Shown here: in pieces, positions 61,284-64,000 of the stretch
Numbering within the stretch: the stretch's first letter is position 1
Layout of the letters: every line of letters begins with the position of its first letter
Source: Litoreibacter ponti
GTDB taxonomy: Bacteria > Pseudomonadota > Alphaproteobacteria > Rhodobacterales > Rhodobacteraceae
Direction of reading: 5' to 3'
Length of the DNA stretch: 64,000 nt
Assembly: GCF_003054285.1 (NCBI RefSeq)
Contig: NZ_QBKS01000001.1
Span: forward strand, 2,604,001-2,668,000
The notes under the pieces: generated by a model
Database searches by the model: none
Told to the model about the DNA's origin: nothing
What the model saw: only the letters and a program-made list of their open reading frames with translations
Program-made: the position numbers and the translations under genes

Positions 61284-61595
61284 ATGGATTGGGCGCGCGT
61301 CAAAGAGTTGCAGAACGATCTGGGTGAGGAAGATTTCGAAGAAATCATCACCTTGTTTCTGGAAGAGGTCGAAGACCGTCTGGCGTCGCTTGCGGCAGGT
61401 GACTTCGGCACGTTTGCAGAGGATTTGCACTTCCTCAAAGGCAGTGCTGCAAATCTTGGTTTTGCAAGCTTCCGGTCCCAATGCGAGGCACTGGAGCAGT
61501 CAAGAAACACCCAAGCGGTGCCCGAACTCAGCGCGGTTTATGCAAGGTCCAAGGCGGAATTTCTGGCAAATCTCAAAACGCGCGAAGGCATCTGA
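61284..61595 (+). CDS. Hpt domain phosphotransfer protein
   Basis: A 103-residue, all-helical protein that is just one Hpt domain. The phospho-acceptor His is in 'DLHFLKGSAANLGF' (about residue 49), with the Lys-Gly-Ser that follows. AAAGG precedes the ATG. It likely passes phosphate to or from the receiver of the divergent phosphatase. Its stop is 11 bp from the convergent ilvA stop. Confidence 0.9.
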   Translation: MDWARVKELQNDLGEEDFEEIITLFLEEVEDRLASLAAGDFGTFAEDLHFLKGSAANLGFASFRSQCEALEQSRNTQAVPELSAVYARSKAEFLANLKTREGI

Positions 61596-61606
61596 GACTC
61601 CATCGC

Positions 61607-62854
61607 TCAGATCAGGAATTCGCCAAGAACCTCGTCATCGGTTATGTCGCGATGCTCGAACCCGCCTTCAGTCATTTCGCGAAACAGTCGCTCGAAGGCA
61701 TCAGGATGCTTGGTTTCGATCCCGATCAGGACCGAGCCGAAATTGCGGGCCGATTTCTTGAGGTATTCGAACCGGGCGATGTCGTCATCGGGCCCCAGAA
61801 GGGCCAGAAAATCCTTCAACGCGCCGGGGCGCTGGGGCATGCGCAGGATCAGGTATTTCTTCACCCCGGCGAACCGCAGCGCGCGCTCTTTCACTTCGGG
61901 CAGGCGCTCGAAGTCGAAATTTCCGCCCGAGGTGACGCACACGATCGTCTTGCCTGCAATCTCGTCGCGCAGCTCGTCGAGCACATCGAGAACCAGCGCG
62001 CCTGCGGGCTCTAACACGATACCTTCGACATTCAGAAGTTCCAGCATCGTGCCGCAAATGCGGTTCTCCGGCGCGCGCAGGACGTGGGTGGGATTGACAT
62101 GCTGCAAAACCTCGAACGTATGCGCCCCCAACTCCGCCACCGCGGCCCCGTCGACGAAGGTGTCGACATGGGTCAGCCGCGCAGGCTTGCCGGCTTTTAG
62201 GGCCGCGGTGAGCGACGCGCCGCCAACAGGTTCGACATAGCGAAAGGCGATGTCCGGGTGGGTCTCGGTCATGTAGCGGGTCATGCCCGCCGACAGACCG
62301 CCGCCGCCCACGGGCAGGATGATCAGGTCGGGCAGGGCATTCATCTCTGCCTCGATCTCCACCGCGACGGAGGCCTGGCCTTCGATCACGTCGGGGTCAT
62401 CGAACGGCGAGAGGAAATGCGCGCCGATGGCCGCGCAATGCTCCTGTGCGGCGCGCAGCGTCTGGTCGAAATAGTCGCCAGTCAGCCGGATCTTGACGTG
62501 GTCCCCGCCAAAGGCCCGCGTCTTGTCGATCTTTTGCTGCGGGGTGGTGATGGGCATGAATACCTCGCCGTTTACGCCGAAATGGCGGCAGGCATAGGCA
62601 AAGCCCTGCGCGTGATTTCCCGCGCTGGCGCAGACGAAATTCATCTGATCAGGCTGTGATGCGCGCAGCTTTGACATGGCGTTGAACGCGCCGCGGATCT
62701 TATAGGACCGTACGGGCGACAGATCCTCGCGCTTTAGAAAGATGCGCGCGCCGTAGCGCTCTGACAGGAAGTCGTTGAGCTGAAGCGGCGTCGGCTCGAA
62801 CAGCGCGCGCATCGCCGTCGTGGCGCGGCGGGCGGCATCCGCGAAGCTGCTCAT
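61607..62854 (-). CDS. ilvA: Threonine ammonia-lyase (threonine dehydratase)
   Basis: A 415-residue PLP enzyme making 2-oxobutanoate for isoleucine. The PLP lysine is in 'SYKIRGAFNAM', and 'VCASAGNHAQGFAYAC' and 'ILPVGGGGLSAGM' bind the phosphate. A single ACT-like regulatory part follows ('RMPQRPGALKDFLALLGPDDDIARFEYL'), as in the shorter IlvA form. The start overlaps the stop of the upstream membrane protein gene (ATGA). Confidence 0.94.
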   Translation of the reverse strand: MSSFADAARRATTAMRALFEPTPLQLNDFLSERYGARIFLKREDLSPVRSYKIRGAFNAMSKLRASQPDQMNFVCASAGNHAQGFAYACRHFGVNGEVFMPITTPQQKIDKTRAFGGDHVKIRLTGDYFDQTLRAAQEHCAAIGAHFLSPFDDPDVIEGQASVAVEIEAEMNALPDLIILPVGGGGLSAGMTRYMTETHPDIAFRYVEPVGGASLTAALKAGKPARLTHVDTFVDGAAVAELGAHTFEVLQHVNPTHVLRAPENRICGTMLELLNVEGIVLEPAGALVLDVLDELRDEIAGKTIVCVTSGGNFDFERLPEVKERALRFAGVKKYLILRMPQRPGALKDFLALLGPDDDIARFEYLKKSARNFGSVLIGIETKHPDAFERLFREMTEGGFEHRDITDDEVLGEFLI

Positions 62855-63609
62855 TCGGTGGGCTCAGGCTGAAGCCGGTAGATCGAGACCAGCCAGCCCG
62901 TGCCGATCAGGATCGCAAGCCAAGAGGTCAGAACGCTGACAATTATGCCCGGGACCAACAGGCCGCTCAGAAGCGCTGTCGGGAAGGCCAGCATCGCGAT
63001 CAACACCACGCCAAGCGCCGCTACCAGCCACACGCCGATCCCGCCGGAGCCTTTCCAGGCCTGGCCGAGGGACAGCATCTCGCCCGCGGCACTGGCCGGG
63101 ATTGCGGCCCCGATGCGCAGGAACAACCACGTCAGAAGGTAGAAGGTGATCAGCGGGAAGACGAAAAACCCGACCAGCAGCGGCATCAATGGCAGCGCCT
63201 TCGAGCCCGCATAGGACAGCAGAAACGCAAGCGCGCCGACACAGGCCACGACAAGGATCAGGGTGATCAGCACGCCGCCAAAGGGTTGGCCGCGCAGGCT
63301 GGGGATCACGCCCGCCGGTGTGTCGGCCTCTAGGCAATAGCGCGCCCAGACCATCGAGATGTAGGCTCCGGCCAGCACGTTGATGGTCAGGGCCAGCATC
63401 GAGAAAGTCGCGCTGAGCGCGGGCATCCGGCCTTCGGCATCGGGTCGCAGGCCCGTCGCGCCGACGATCTGGTCCACCATCACGTAGCCAAGCCCGTAGA
63501 TCGCCACGCTCGCCAGCAACCACACCAGCGCGGTCAGCCGCAGGGCAGCCCCGAAATTCGTGGCGAGCTGGGTCAGCCCGTAGAAAAAGATGTGTGCCCC
63601 CTGGCGCAT
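62851..63609 (-). CDS. Membrane protein of unknown function
   Basis: A 252-residue protein with about six hydrophobic helices (20-45, 70-92, 110-132, 140-165, 188-210, 214-240). A loop '[27 protein letters not shown]' after the second is conserved-looking but not a motif I know. GGGGAC precedes the ATG. It is coupled to ilvA by a 4-bp overlap and divergent from argG. Confidence 0.7.
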   Translation of the reverse strand: MRQGAHIFFYGLTQLATNFGAALRLTALVWLLASVAIYGLGYVMVDQIVGATGLRPDAEGRMPALSATFSMLALTINVLAGAYISMVWARYCLEADTPAGVIPSLRGQPFGGVLITLILVVACVGALAFLLSYAGSKALPLMPLLVGFFVFPLITFYLLTWLFLRIGAAIPASAAGEMLSLGQAWKGSGGIGVWLVAALGVVLIAMLAFPTALLSGLLVPGIIVSVLTSWLAILIGTGWLVSIYRLQPEPTE

Positions 63610-63748
63610 AGCGTCCCCATATTTCTGTCGCGTCGCGCGACCCTGCGGGCAAACGCGGTGCGGGTCAATCGGGCGCCGGCACGCCCTTGCGTCCCTGTGG
63701 CATTGGCGCTATCGCCCGTGGCGAGTTCATCTAGCCGGAGATCGCGCC

Positions 63749-64000
63749 ATGTCAGCCCCAAAGAAAGTTGTCCTTGCTTATTCGGGCGGGCTGGACACGT
63801 CGATCATCCTGAAATGGCTGCAGACCGAATATGGCTGCGAGGTCGTAACCTTCACCGCCGATCTGGGCCAGGGCGAAGAGCTGGAACCGGCGCGGGCCAA
63901 GGCAGAGCTGTTGGGCATCAGCCCCGACAACATCTACATCGAGGATGTGCGCGAAGAGTTCGTGCGCGACTTCGTCTTCCCAATGTTCCGCGCCAATGCG
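63749..64000 (+). CDS. argG: Argininosuccinate synthase, N-terminal part (truncated by window edge)
   Basis: The first 84 residues are present. '[19 protein letters not shown]' is the ATP pyrophosphatase P-loop (SGGLDTS) of ArgG. '[14 protein letters not shown]' and '[19 protein letters not shown]' follow as expected. It joins citrulline and aspartate in arginine synthesis. GGAG lies about ten bases before ATG 63749. The rest of the gene is beyond the window. Confidence 0.97.
   Translation, partial: MSAPKKVVLAYSGGLDTSIILKWLQTEYGCEVVTFTADLGQGEELEPARAKAELLGISPDNIYIEDVREEFVRDFVFPMFRANA

Overview
The window is dense, high-GC DNA with short intergenic gaps and frequent 4-bp start/stop overlaps. 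It looks like chromosomal DNA of a marine alphaproteobacterium in Rhodobacterales (Roseobacter group). The evidence is the petP-petR pair, a DUF2794 protein, a NaChBac-type sodium channel with a TLESWS filter, a TTAA-N7-TTAA CtrA-type box, and the HDAC-like/xseB/ispA/dxs operon. No transposase, phage gene, CRISPR array or rRNA was seen, and there is one tRNA (Pro, CGG).

Layout. 1-4400: end of a class I cytochrome c gene, a lipoprotein, a DUF2975/HTH pair, an amidase and an MscS channel. 4645-12785: leucine genes leuC, leuD and leuB, interspersed with a membrane protein, an exonuclease-like protein, an epimerase/LysR divergent pair and an EamA exporter. 12832-17490: tRNA-Pro; a three-gene set made of a Tat-exported intradiol-dioxygenase-like protein, a bis-heme-type membrane protein and a small membrane protein; an FrhB-like iron-sulfur protein; and two glycosyltransferases. 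17487-22258: an MsbA-like exporter, asd and a DUF4139 protein. 22272-24236: a carbonic anhydrase / SbtA / SbtB bicarbonate operon. 24386-32231: a degenerate Hpt protein, an aminopeptidase, an NlpC/P60 protein, a DUF4198/HupE divergent pair, a DUF2183 protein, a second EamA protein and two small unknown proteins. 32286-38500: ilvE, petP-petR, and the HDAC-like/xseB/ispA/dxs operon. 38713-44153: a lytic transglycosylase, RNase R, a DUF2064 protein and dapE. 44455-46875: two Hint-fold proteins, the second without the catalytic residues. 46885-51000: CcdA with a Tat-type thioredoxin, dapD, a LOG-type protein and the sodium channel. 50999-59268: a long leftward run (hslO, Nudix, CCA-type transferase, LysE, two ABC exporters, RNA methyltransferase). 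59370-64000: a second Nudix protein, a receiver-SpoIIE phosphatase divergent from an Hpt protein, ilvA, a membrane protein and the start of argG.

How the genes fit together. Amino-acid biosynthesis is the recurring theme: leuBCD, ilvE and ilvA for branched-chain amino acids; asd, dapD and dapE for lysine and diaminopimelate; argG for arginine. Dxs and IspA supply isoprenoids. The carbonic anhydrase/SbtA/SbtB set would bring in and interconvert bicarbonate under PII-type control. The CtrA-type box before the first Hint gene, together with the RbaY-like phosphatase and Hpt pair, suggests that parts of the window answer to the CtrA / partner-switching networks known in this order.

The least explained items are the Tat/bis-heme three-gene set (13022-14506), the Hint pair with a catalytically dead member, the Hpt-like protein with Ser in place of His, the divergent DUF4198/HupE pair whose mature proteins would both start with His-Glu, a foldable 67-nt element at 31926-31992, and five helically phased CCGAC repeats at 38569-38620.
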